Assembly (NCBI GenBank): GCA_905215675.1
Contig: CAJMRA010000026.1
Span: forward strand, 1 to 13,102
Reading direction: 5' to 3'
Source of the DNA: an uncultured bacterium
GTDB lineage: Bacteria > Desulfobacterota > Desulfovibrionia > Desulfovibrionales > Desulfovibrionaceae
DNA: 13,102 nt
Part shown: positions 6,625-13,024 of the stretch, in pieces
Numbering within the stretch: position 1 is the stretch's first letter
Layout: each line of letters opens with the position of its first letter
Notes under the pieces: model-generated
Seen by the model: only the letters and a program-made list of their open reading frames with translations
Database searches by the model: none
Told to the model about the DNA's origin: nothing
Program-made: the position numbers and the translations under genes

Positions 6625-8079
6625 TTCCATGTCTTCGGTAAGCACCATCTGACGGGCCGCGGCGGTTTCGTCCATGCGGCGCACGGGCAGGGTGACGGGC
6701 GCGTCAAGCAGGGCCTGCGGATTGCTCTTGCCCAGTTCGACGATTTCCCTGATGGCGTCGGCAAAGGCGTCAAGGGTCTGCTTGCTTTCCGTTTCCGTGG
6801 GTTCGGCCATGAGGCATTCATGCACGATCAGCGGGAAGTAGATGGTCGGGGCGTGGAAGCCGCGATCAAGAAGCGCCTTGGCGATATCGAGGGCGCGCAG
6901 CCCTTCGGGGGCGGAAGCCACGAATTCGTGGGCGCAGATACGGCTGTAGGGAATATCGAGCACGCCCTCGAGACGCTTCTTGAGGTAGTTGGCATTGAGC
7001 GTGGCGTACTCGCCCACGCGGGAGAGGCCTTCGCCGCCGAGGCGCATCATGTAGGCCAGGGCGCGGACGACCACGGCGAAGCTCCCGTAGAACGGGCCGA
7101 TCTTGCCGATGGTCTGGGGCAGGTCCTCGTCAAGCCAGTAGGTGCCGTCCTCGCGGCGACGCACGCGGGGCGTGGGCAGGAAGGGCAGCAGGCGCTCGCC
7201 TACGCCCACGGGGCCGGAACCGGGGCCGCCGCCGCCGTGCGGGGTGCTGAGGGTCTTGTGCACGTTGAGATGCACCACGTCGAAACCGGCGTCGCCCACG
7301 CGCATCTTGCCGAGAATGGCGTTCATGTTGGCCCCGTCGTAGTAGAGCAGGGCGTCGATTTTACGCAGTTCCTCCACGATGGCGGGGAGCCGGGTTTCCA
7401 TGAGGCCCAGGGTGTTGGGGCAGGTCATCATGAGGCCCGCCACCTCGTCGGGGTACTGGGCGATGGCCTTTGCCAGGGCTTCGGGGTCCACCATGCCGTC
7501 GCGGGATTCGATGTTGACGGTCTCGAAACCGGCGAGGGCGGCGGAGGCGGGGTTGGTGCCGTGGGCGGAGTCGGGGATCAGCATCTTGGTACGCCGACGC
7601 CCCTTGGACTTGTGGTAGGCCGCGATGAGCTGCACGCCGGTGAATTCGCCGTTGGCGCCCGCCATGGGCTGGAAGGTGTAGGCCTTCATGCCGGTGACTT
7701 CGCAGAGCCACTGCTCGGCCTCATAGAGGCACTGAAGGGCGCCCTGCGTATAGACGGTCGTGCGGGGCAGCTGGGCGAGCAGGGGATGCAGGCGGGCAAA
7801 GCCGGGCAGGGCGCAGACGTACTCGCTGAACTTGGGGTTGTACTTCATGGTGCAGGAGCCAAGGGGGTAGAAATTGGCGTCCACACTGTAGTTGAGCTTG
7901 GAAAGCCCGGTAAAGTGACGCACCACGTCCAGTTCGGAGCACTGGGGCAGACGGGGAGGATTCTTGCGCAGCAGGTCCGCGGGCAGCATGTCCGCGGCCT
8001 TGGGGGCATTTTCATCCACGGGCACGGCATAACCGGCGGCGCGGCGGCCTTCTACGGATTCGGCAAAAATGGTTTTCAC
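6622..8079 (-). CDS. gcvPB: Glycine dehydrogenase (decarboxylating) subunit 2, GcvPB
   Basis: The PLP-bearing half of the two-subunit P protein, 485 residues as expected. The site NVHKTLSTPHGGGGPGSGP (272-290) carries the pyridoxal phosphate lysine, K275. Other family stretches are YPLGSCTMKYNP (71-82), QPMAGANGEFTG (137-148) and PDSAHGTNPASA (169-180). With GcvPA it decarboxylates glycine and loads the aminomethyl group on lipoyl-GcvH. The start codon is GTG at 8079, overlapping the gcvPA TGA stop by four bases (GTGA), so translation is coupled and the subunits are probably made in equal amounts. The stop codon TAG lies in the repeat hexamer TAGAGC. Confidence 0.96.
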   Translation of the reverse strand: MKTIFAESVEGRRAAGYAVPVDENAPKAADMLPADLLRKNPPRLPQCSELDVVRHFTGLSKLNYSVDANFYPLGSCTMKYNPKFSEYVCALPGFARLHPLLAQLPRTTVYTQGALQCLYEAEQWLCEVTGMKAYTFQPMAGANGEFTGVQLIAAYHKSKGRRRTKMLIPDSAHGTNPASAALAGFETVNIESRDGMVDPEALAKAIAQYPDEVAGLMMTCPNTLGLMETRLPAIVEELRKIDALLYYDGANMNAILGKMRVGDAGFDVVHLNVHKTLSTPHGGGGPGSGPVGVGERLLPFLPTPRVRRREDGTYWLDEDLPQTIGKIGPFYGSFAVVVRALAYMMRLGGEGLSRVGEYATLNANYLKKRLEGVLDIPYSRICAHEFVASAPEGLRALDIAKALLDRGFHAPTIYFPLIVHECLMAEPTETESKQTLDAFADAIREIVELGKSNPQALLDAPVTLPVRRMDETAAARQMVLTEDME

Positions 8080-9407
8080 AGCAGTGCTCCCATGCTTTCG
8101 GCCAGGAAGCCGATTTGATGGCGGTTGTTGCTTTCGGTGCAGGCCAGCAGCAGCACGTCGTCCATGCCGGGATAGGCGCGCGCCACGGGATAGCCGGGCA
8201 CGCAGCCGTGTTCGGCAAGATCATTGACGATGCGCGACGCGGGGCACGGCAGGCGCAGAGCCACTTCATTGCCGTAGGGGGCATCGTTGAGCAGGCGCAC
8301 GCCGGGCAGCGCGGTGAGACGTTCCACCGCATAGCGGGCCAGCGTCATGTTGTTTTCGGCCGTGCGCGCCAGTCCGTCCGGGCCGAGCAGGCACATGTGG
8401 ATCAGGGCGCGCAGGGCGCAGAGCGCCTGATTGGAGCAGATATTGGACGTGGCCTTGGCGCGGCGGATATGCTGTTCGCGGGCCTGAAGGGTCAGCACAT
8501 AGCCGGTCTTGCCGTCCACGTCCCGGGTGCGTCCCACGATGCGGCCGGGCATCTGCCGGACAAGCGACTTGCGGCAGGCCATGAGTCCGAGATAGGGGCC
8601 GCCGAAGGACAGAGGCTGACCGAGGCTCTGGCCTTCGGCAACGGCGATGTCCGCGCCCATTTCGCCGGGAGTTTTCAGCACGGCCTGCATGACGGGATAG
8701 ACGGAGATGATGCCGAGAGCCTTGTGCGCCCGCGCGTGGGCGAAAAGGTCGCTGAAGTCCTGCACGGCCCCGAAGAAATTGGGATTCTGGACGATGACGG
8801 CGGCCGTATCGTCGCCCACGGCGGCCTTGAGACCGGCCATGTCGCTGAGGCCGTCCTTCTGGGGAACGACCTTGAACGTCACCTGCACGCCCGCCGCGTA
8901 GGTTTTGAGCATTTCGCGCCAGATGGGATTGACGGCTTCGTCCACCACGATGACCGACCGTTTGGTGGCGCGTACGGCCATCATGGACGCTTCAAACATG
9001 GAGGTGCCGCCGTCGTAGATGGAGGCGTTGGCGCATTCCATGTCGAGCAGCCGGGCCACGGCCGTCTGGAATTCAAAAATGGCCTGAAGCGTGCCCTGCG
9101 AGCATTCGGCCTGATAGGGCGTGTAGGCCGTATAGAATTCGCTGCGTCCGGCCAGGGCGTCAACGGCCTTGGGGATGTAGTGATTATAAAAACCGGCCCC
9201 CAGGAAGGAAATGAGCGAGGTACGGTTGCGGGCCGCCATGTCTTCAAAATAGTTGCAGACGGCGGCTTCGCACTGTCCCTTGGGGAGATTGAAGCTTTTG
9301 GGGCGCATGGAAGCCGGGATGTCGGCGAAGAGATCGTCCAGTGTGCGGACGCCGACGGTCGCGAGCATTTCCCGCGTTTCTTCCGGCGTATGGGGAATGA
9401 AGGGCAT
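8076..9407 (-). CDS. gcvPA: Glycine dehydrogenase (decarboxylating) subunit 1, GcvPA
   Basis: A 443-residue subunit matching the N-terminal half of single-chain P protein. Recognisable stretches are FLGAGFYNHYIP (68-79), YTPYQAECSQGTLQAIFEFQ (95-114), YDGGTSMFEA (131-140) and REQHIRRAKATSNICSNQA (310-328). It has no PLP lysine of its own; the active enzyme is formed with GcvPB. The ATG is preceded by AAGGAG. The gene follows gcvH after a 229-base GC-rich structured gap, which is unusually long for an operon-internal space and may mean separate processing or expression. Its stop overlaps the gcvPB GTG start. Confidence 0.96.
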   Translation of the reverse strand: MPFIPHTPEETREMLATVGVRTLDDLFADIPASMRPKSFNLPKGQCEAAVCNYFEDMAARNRTSLISFLGAGFYNHYIPKAVDALAGRSEFYTAYTPYQAECSQGTLQAIFEFQTAVARLLDMECANASIYDGGTSMFEASMMAVRATKRSVIVVDEAVNPIWREMLKTYAAGVQVTFKVVPQKDGLSDMAGLKAAVGDDTAAVIVQNPNFFGAVQDFSDLFAHARAHKALGIISVYPVMQAVLKTPGEMGADIAVAEGQSLGQPLSFGGPYLGLMACRKSLVRQMPGRIVGRTRDVDGKTGYVLTLQAREQHIRRAKATSNICSNQALCALRALIHMCLLGPDGLARTAENNMTLARYAVERLTALPGVRLLNDAPYGNEVALRLPCPASRIVNDLAEHGCVPGYPVARAYPGMDDVLLLACTESNNRHQIGFLAESMGALL

Positions 9408-9443
9408 AGGTCACTCCTTGGCGAAGCGGGCTTGGAGGGAACC

Positions 9444-9599
9444 CGGGCTGCGTGCCCGAGGTCTTCCGGTCCGTCCGCCGCCTTTGGGAGGGGCGCGGAC
9501 GAACCGGGAACGGGAGAGGCGTCTCTCCGAAAGGGGCGGACCGCGGGAGCGGCCCGCCGCCGGGGCGCGCCCGCGCCGGAACGGGAGGCACGGGCGCGC
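9444..9599. other. Very GC-rich five-hairpin region between gcvH and gcvPA
   Basis: Five non-overlapping stems are visible: 9444-9448/9454-9458; 9472-9478/9495-9501 (CGTCCGC/GCGGACG); 9513-9518/9523-9528 (GGAGAG, loop GCGT, CTCTCC); 9535-9544/9549-9558 (one mismatch); and 9565-9573/9591-9599 (GCGCGCCCG/CGGGCGCGC). The region also holds a direct repeat of GGAACGGGAG (about 9507 and 9578). No gene is apparent. It could be a structured RNA, a processing site or simply GC-rich sequence that pairs by chance. Confidence 0.5.
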
Positions 9600-9607
9600 G
9601 ACGGGCG

Positions 9608-9643
9608 ACTAGAGCGTTTCACCTTTGAAAATTGCTCTAGTGA
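9608..9643. repeat. Intergenic palindromic repeat, copy E (minimal), abutting the gcvH stop
   Basis: A short element consisting only of the two family ends, ACTAGAGC on the left and GCTCTAGT on the right (8 bp, perfect inverse), with a second inner stem TTTCA/TGAAA and loop CCTT. The TAG stop codon of gcvH is part of the right end (TAGAGC on the minus strand). The interior modules present in copies A to D are absent. It may act as a weak terminator or mRNA end; no T-run follows. Confidence 0.75.
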
Positions 9644-10017
9644 TGCTCGTTCTTGCAGTGTTCCTCGTACGCGGCGGCGTCCATCAGTCCTTCGGGCTTG
9701 CCGGACAGTTTCACACGGATGATCCAGGCCTCATAGGGCTTGGCGTTGATCTGCTCGGGGGCGCCTTCCAGCGCGTCGTTGACGGCCGTCACTTCGCCGC
9801 TCACCGGGGAAATGAGGTCGCTGGCGGCCTTCACGGATTCCACGGAACCGAATTCCTTGCCGGCGCTCACGGTATCGCCCACGGCGGGCAGTTCCACGTA
9901 GGTGATGTCGCCCAGGGATTCCTGCGCAAAATGGGTGATGCCCACAACGGCTTCGTCGCCTTCGACTTTGGCCCATTCGTGGCTGGCGGCATAGAGAAGA
10001 TCGGCGGGATAGGACAT
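9637..10017 (-). CDS. gcvH: Glycine cleavage system H protein
   Basis: A 126-residue lipoyl carrier protein. The lipoylated lysine is K63 within GSVESVKAASD (57-67), followed by SPVSGEV (70-76), the usual GcvH pattern. The N-terminal HEWAKVEGDEAVVGITHFAQ (13-32) and LGDITYVELP (35-44) are also typical. It shuttles the aminomethyl group from the P protein to GcvT and the reduced lipoyl arm to the L protein, which is not encoded here. The ATG at 10017 has GGAGG 9 bases upstream; longer readings run into a non-conserved stretch and the repeat, so they were rejected. It is the likely substrate of the lplA product encoded upstream. Its TAG stop lies in repeat copy E. Confidence 0.96.
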   Translation of the reverse strand: MSYPADLLYAASHEWAKVEGDEAVVGITHFAQESLGDITYVELPAVGDTVSAGKEFGSVESVKAASDLISPVSGEVTAVNDALEGAPEQINAKPYEAWIIRVKLSGKPEGLMDAAAYEEHCKNEHH

Positions 10018-10046
10018 GATGTGTTTCCTCCAGATAGGTCTTGGGG

Positions 10047-10067
10047 GACGCGCCCGGAAGGCGCGTC
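10047..10067. other. 8-bp hairpin in the gcvH leader
   Basis: GACGCGCC (10047-10054) and GGCGCGTC (10060-10067) pair perfectly around CGGAA, in the gcvT-gcvH gap and about 15 bases upstream of the GGAGG site of gcvH. No T-run follows on the minus strand. It may tune the mRNA or be incidental. Confidence 0.4.
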
Positions 10068-10111
10068 GGGCATGGCAAGAGGCGGGTGCGCCCGTCTGCG
10101 GGACAGTGTCG

Positions 10112-10204
10112 GCGGAAAAAACGCGGTTTTTCCGCTCGCTTCGGGCCGGGCGGCGCTGTGCCGCCGCCTCGCGTTTCACCTTTTTTCAAAGGCGAAACGC
10201 TCTA
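10112..10204. repeat. Intergenic palindromic repeat, copy B, abutting the gcvT stop
   Basis: It contains a GCGGAAAAA/TTTTTCCGC palindrome (10112-10120/10127-10135), the GGCGGC-GCTGT-GCCGCC hairpin (10149-10165) and the terminal stem (10171-10183/10188-10200) with 12 of 13 pairs. It lacks the left GTTTGAAACGC hairpin of copies A and D. The gcvT stop codon TAG (10202-10204) is the start of the element read on the minus strand (TAGAGCG). Confidence 0.85.
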
Positions 10205-11284
10205 GACAAGTTTCTTGCGGGCCGTGCCGTCCTTGTAGAAGGGAATTTCCGTCTTGACGGCCTTGAGTTCGGCGCGGGCGGCCCTGATGGTGAAGGTCGT
10301 CGCGTCGGCGGCATCCTTGTTCACCCAGGCGAAGGCGATGACCTTGCCCAGCGAGGGCGCGAAGGAACCGCTCGTCACGACGCCGACTTCCCTGCCGTCC
10401 AGCAGCACGGCGTCGCCGTTGCGGGCGGCGCGGCGGCCTTCCAGTTCGAGGCCCAGCAGGCACTGGCGAATTTCGCGTGCCCCCGCCTTGCCCACGTAGT
10501 CGGCTTCGCTGGTCATCATGCGTCCCATGCCCGCTTCGGCGGGGTTATGACGGTCGTCCAGCTCATGCCCGTAGAGGGGCAGACCGGCTTCGAGACGCAG
10601 GGTATCGCGCGCGCCCAGCCCCACGGGTTTGACGCGGGCGTCCTTGAGCAGCGCTTCCCAGAAGGCCAGAGCCCCTGTCGAGGGCACATACAGCTCGAAG
10701 CCCAGTTCGCCGGTGTAGCCCGTGCGGCTCACCAGCAGGGGCGCGCCGTTCCAGGTGGTCTTGACGAAGCCGAAATAGGGCAGGCCGTGGAAATTTTCTC
10801 CGGTCAGGGCTTCCAGCACGTCCAGCGAGTCGGGGCCCTGCAGGTCGATCTTGGCGGTGTCGTCGGAAACATCCTTCAGGGAAACGCTTTCCGGCAGACG
10901 GGCGCGCAGCGTGGCGAAATCGCCCGCCGCACAGGCCGCGTTCACCACAATCATGAAGTCGTCGTCGCCGAAGCGGTAGACGATGCAGTCGTCAAGCACG
11001 TTGCCCTGTTCGTTGAGAATGAAGCCGTAACGGCAGCGCCCCGCCTTGAGCGTGGCAAGATTGTGACTCACGGCTTTGGCAAGCGCCGCATCGGCCCCGG
11101 GGCCGGAAATGAGGAATTCGCCCATGTGGCAGATATCGAACAGCCCCGCATGCGCGCGGGTATGCTGATGCTCCACGAGAATGCCTTCATACTGAATAGG
11201 CATTTCCCAGCCCGCAAAGGGCGCCATTTTCGCGCCGTGGGCCGAGTGCCACGCCGTCAGCGGCGTTGTGCGCAATTCGGACAT
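10202..11284 (-). CDS. gcvT: Aminomethyltransferase, glycine cleavage T protein
   Basis: A 360-residue GcvT of normal length. Features are FAGWEMPIQYEGI (23-35), HMGEF (53-57), the GNVLDD stretch with the family's catalytic aspartate (D98 or D99), VSRTGYTGELGFEL (185-198) and GARDTLRLEAGLPLYGHELD (224-243). The C-terminal barrel covers about 280-360. It transfers the methylene group from aminomethyl-lipoyl GcvH to tetrahydrofolate and releases ammonia. The ATG has AGGAGG 5 bases upstream. It is the first of the four gcv genes, behind a 411-base gap after lplA, so an own promoter is likely. Its stop TAG lies in repeat copy B. Confidence 0.96.
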   Translation of the reverse strand: MSELRTTPLTAWHSAHGAKMAPFAGWEMPIQYEGILVEHQHTRAHAGLFDICHMGEFLISGPGADAALAKAVSHNLATLKAGRCRYGFILNEQGNVLDDCIVYRFGDDDFMIVVNAACAAGDFATLRARLPESVSLKDVSDDTAKIDLQGPDSLDVLEALTGENFHGLPYFGFVKTTWNGAPLLVSRTGYTGELGFELYVPSTGALAFWEALLKDARVKPVGLGARDTLRLEAGLPLYGHELDDRHNPAEAGMGRMMTSEADYVGKAGAREIRQCLLGLELEGRRAARNGDAVLLDGREVGVVTSGSFAPSLGKVIAFAWVNKDAADATTFTIRAARAELKAVKTEIPFYKDGTARKKLV

Positions 11285-11600
11285 GCGTTCCTCCTGCGGT
11301 TGCGAAAGACGATTGTGCCGCGCCCTTCGCCTGTATCATTGATGTTGCCCGGACCGTGCGGCCCCGGACATGCAGGTCGTACGGCCCCTTTCAGCCTTTT
11401 TTTCCGCCTTCGGCGGCAGATGTTCCACAGTACCCCATTCTCCGAAAAGCTACAAGAGAGCCGGGCTTTTTGTCGCAGAAGGCGTATCTTTTTTCACAAT
11501 GCGGGCAAGGGACGCATTATGTTTTTCTTGAGGGGGATGGAACCCCTGTTGCGCTGTCGGCGATGCCCGTAGTTTCCCCTCAAACGCTCCATCCTCCCCC
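11285..11600 (-). promoter_or_regulatory. Long leader or promoter region of gcvT
   Basis: About 315 bases without a gene. It holds a CCGCC-TTC-GGCGG hairpin (11404-11416) next to a run of seven T on the plus strand (seven A on the minus strand), which is the wrong orientation for a gcvT-side terminator. A weak promoter candidate on the minus strand is TTGTAG, 17 bases, TACTGT (roughly 11422-11450). A G-tract inverted repeat lies at 11528-11583. No confident riboswitch is seen. Confidence 0.35.
11528..11600. repeat. G-tract inverted-repeat element downstream of lplA
   Basis: TTGAGGGG (11528-11535) pairs with CCCCTCAA (11576-11583). The left arm continues as GATGGAACCCCT, one base different from the matching stretch at the right window edge (13080-13099). 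The C-rich right flank read on the minus strand (GGGGGAGGATGGAGCGTTTG) matches 13062-13081. It belongs to the same family as the edge elements at 1-40 and 13038-13102. Confidence 0.6.
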
Positions 11601-11626
11601 AAAAACGCGCATAGAGCGCGGTTTTT
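11601..11626 (-). terminator. Terminator-like hairpin after lplA
   Basis: On the minus strand CGCGC, loop TCTAT, GCGCG is followed by TTTTT, with AAAAA on the other side extending the stem across a bulge. It lies about 70 bases after the lplA stop, inside repeat copy C. The 5-bp GC stem with five T residues is short but has the right layout, and suggests lplA and gcvT are separate transcripts or partly attenuated. Confidence 0.5.
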
Positions 11627-11698
11627 CCGCTCACTTCGGGACGGGCGGCGCTGTGCCGCCGCCTCGCGTTTCCTTTTTTTCAAAGTTGAAACGCTCTA
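11601..11698. repeat. Intergenic palindromic repeat, copy C, abutting the lplA stop
   Basis: It has the GGCGGC-GCTGT-GCCGCC hairpin (11644-11660) identical to copy B, and the terminal stem GCGTTTC (11666-11672)/GAAACGC (11688-11694) with an enlarged T-rich loop. The lplA stop TAG (11696-11698) is the first three bases of TAGAGCG on the minus strand. The left part carries the terminator-like hairpin in place of the A/T palindrome of copies A and B. Confidence 0.8.
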
Positions 11699-12676
11699 TG
11701 GCTGGAGAAAAAAGTCACGCATGCGTTCGGGATCGCAGCCGCTGAACCACGTCGTCCACGGGGCGTCGCGCAGGGCTTCCGCCATGGCGGCCGGTTCATG
11801 GCGCAGGCCGATCAGGCGTTGTTCCAGTTCCGTCACATCGGCGGCGGAAAAAAAATCCCCGTGTATGCGCGCCCCGGTGACGACGCCCTTGCGCACGTCA
11901 AGGCGCAGGTCCACGCTTCCCCAGGGAAAGCGCTCCTTCCGGCGGAAGGTGAAGGCCGGGGAAGCGCCGTAGTTCCATTCCCAGGAGCGATATTTGCTTT
12001 CGGCCAGCGCTTCCGCCTGTTGCAGAAGTTCCGGCGGGATGTCCGCCCGGCCGTCGGCGCACGTCCGCACAAGTGCCGCGCGCAGTTCGTCCATCAGATC
12101 GTCGCGCGGGATGAATTCCGCAATATTGGCCACGCGGGCGCGTACCGAGGCAACGCCCTTGGACAGATATTTTTCCGGGTCCACATGCAGCGCTTCCACC
12201 ATGTCGGCAAAGTTCAGGTTCACCAGCAGCGTCCCGTGATGCAGCACCTTGCCGTTTTGCAGTCGCTGGGCGCTGCCGGAAATCTTGCGCCCCATGACTT
12301 CAAGATCGTTGCGCCCGGAAATCCGCGCTTCCACGCCCAGCGTGCGCAGGGCCGCGCAGATGGGCGTCAGGTAGCGGGCAAAGTCCACCCGTCCGTCGCC
12401 GTGCGCGCGTTCGATGAAGGAAAAATTCAGATTACCCGGATCATGATAGACCGCGCCGCCGCCCGTGTTGCGCCGTACCACGGGAATACCCCGCCGCCTT
12501 ACGAAATCGGCGTTGATTTCCTCCCCGGTGCACTGATGCCGCCCCACGATGATGGACGGCGCGTTGCGCCACAGGAGAAACAGGCCGTCATCCTGCCTGT
12601 CGAGAGCGTCAAAAAGCGTTTCTTCCAGCGCCAGATTGTACGCCGGTTCCATGGTATCGACGACAAGTGCCCGCAT
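11696..12676 (-). CDS. lplA: Lipoate-protein ligase A
   Basis: A 326-residue full-length lipoate ligase with the catalytic domain (about 1-235) and the C-terminal accessory domain (about 236-326), so it should both activate lipoate and transfer it. Key stretches are RRNTGGGAVYHDPGNLNFSF (68-87), which forms the lipoyl-AMP site, and GRKISGSAQ (129-137) with the catalytic lysine K131. HHGTLLVN (146-153) is also typical. The start at 12676 was chosen because AAGGAG lies 5 bases upstream and the family begins here; an in-frame ATG 22 codons further upstream adds a basic, non-conserved tail. It sits just upstream of gcvT and gcvH, whose H protein needs lipoate, which supports salvage lipoylation. 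Its stop lies in repeat copy C. Confidence 0.94.
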   Translation of the reverse strand: MRALVVDTMEPAYNLALEETLFDALDRQDDGLFLLWRNAPSIIVGRHQCTGEEINADFVRRRGIPVVRRNTGGGAVYHDPGNLNFSFIERAHGDGRVDFARYLTPICAALRTLGVEARISGRNDLEVMGRKISGSAQRLQNGKVLHHGTLLVNLNFADMVEALHVDPEKYLSKGVASVRARVANIAEFIPRDDLMDELRAALVRTCADGRADIPPELLQQAEALAESKYRSWEWNYGASPAFTFRRKERFPWGSVDLRLDVRKGVVTGARIHGDFFSAADVTELEQRLIGLRHEPAAMAEALRDAPWTTWFSGCDPERMRDFFLQP

Positions 12677-12736
12677 GGCAACTCCTTGCTGCTGTGTTGT
12701 CGGTTTCTTTGTCGGCCTCCGTTCGCGAGGCGTCAT

Positions 12737-12826
12737 GAGCATTTCCAGTTTGAAACGCTGGGCGTTTCAAACCATACGGCCTGTGCCGCCGCCTCGCGTT
12801 TCACCTTTTTCAAAGGTGAAACGCTC
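12737..12826. repeat. Intergenic palindromic repeat, copy D, upstream of lplA
   Basis: The left 47 bases match copy A (6481-6527) at 44 positions, including the perfect 11-bp hairpin 12748-12758/12762-12772. The right 43 bases align with 6580-6622 of copy A. The 52 bases between, which form most of the large palindrome in copy A, are missing. The terminal stem (12796-12808/12812-12824) is a perfect 13 bp with loop TTC. The ends read TCATGAGC and GCTCATGA, exact inverse complements. Unlike the other copies, it does not abut a convincing gene end. Confidence 0.85.
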
Positions 12827-13024
12827 ATGAAGGCGGTTTACCATGAAATGGCGACGTCGTGTAAAGGCGGGCCGGATATTTTGTTGCGGCGCGGCATGAC
12901 GGCGCGCCAATGACAAGGGGAGCCGCCGTTTTGCCATGCGGCAGGAAACGGCGGCTCCCCGACAGGTTTGCCGACAGGACGGATGACCGGGAGAAAAGCC
13001 CCGGCAGGCTTGCGGAGACCCCGG
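12827..13024. other. Gene-free stretch upstream of lplA with a 15-bp perfect hairpin
   Basis: No convincing protein gene is seen. The main structure is a perfect 15-bp stem, 12917-12931 with 12946-12960 (GGGGAGCCGCCGTTT and its complement), extended inside by TGCC/GGCA (12932-12935/12940-12943). GACAGG occurs twice just after it (12961 and 12973). A smaller CCGGG/CCCGG stem follows near 12989-13006. There is no T-run after the large stem on either strand, so it is not a plain intrinsic terminator. A small RNA or the end of a gene outside the window is possible. Confidence 0.4.

Noticed and set aside
92..11572. Very long plus-strand open frames (up to 950 codons) facing almost every minus-strand gene.
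   Set aside because: They are exact antisense shadows of well-recognised genes, in the register that GC-rich third positions keep free of stops. Their translations are low-complexity (G, A, H, V rich) with no recognisable domain.
6481..12826. The repeats as a CRISPR array.
   Set aside because: The copies are hundreds to thousands of bases apart, vary in length and interior, and there are no uniform spacers or cas genes.
12970..13024. Fragments resembling a cobalamin riboswitch (GACCGGGAG and GGAGACC).
   Set aside because: The order and spacing are wrong, the B12 box is missing, and the stretch is far too short for the aptamer.
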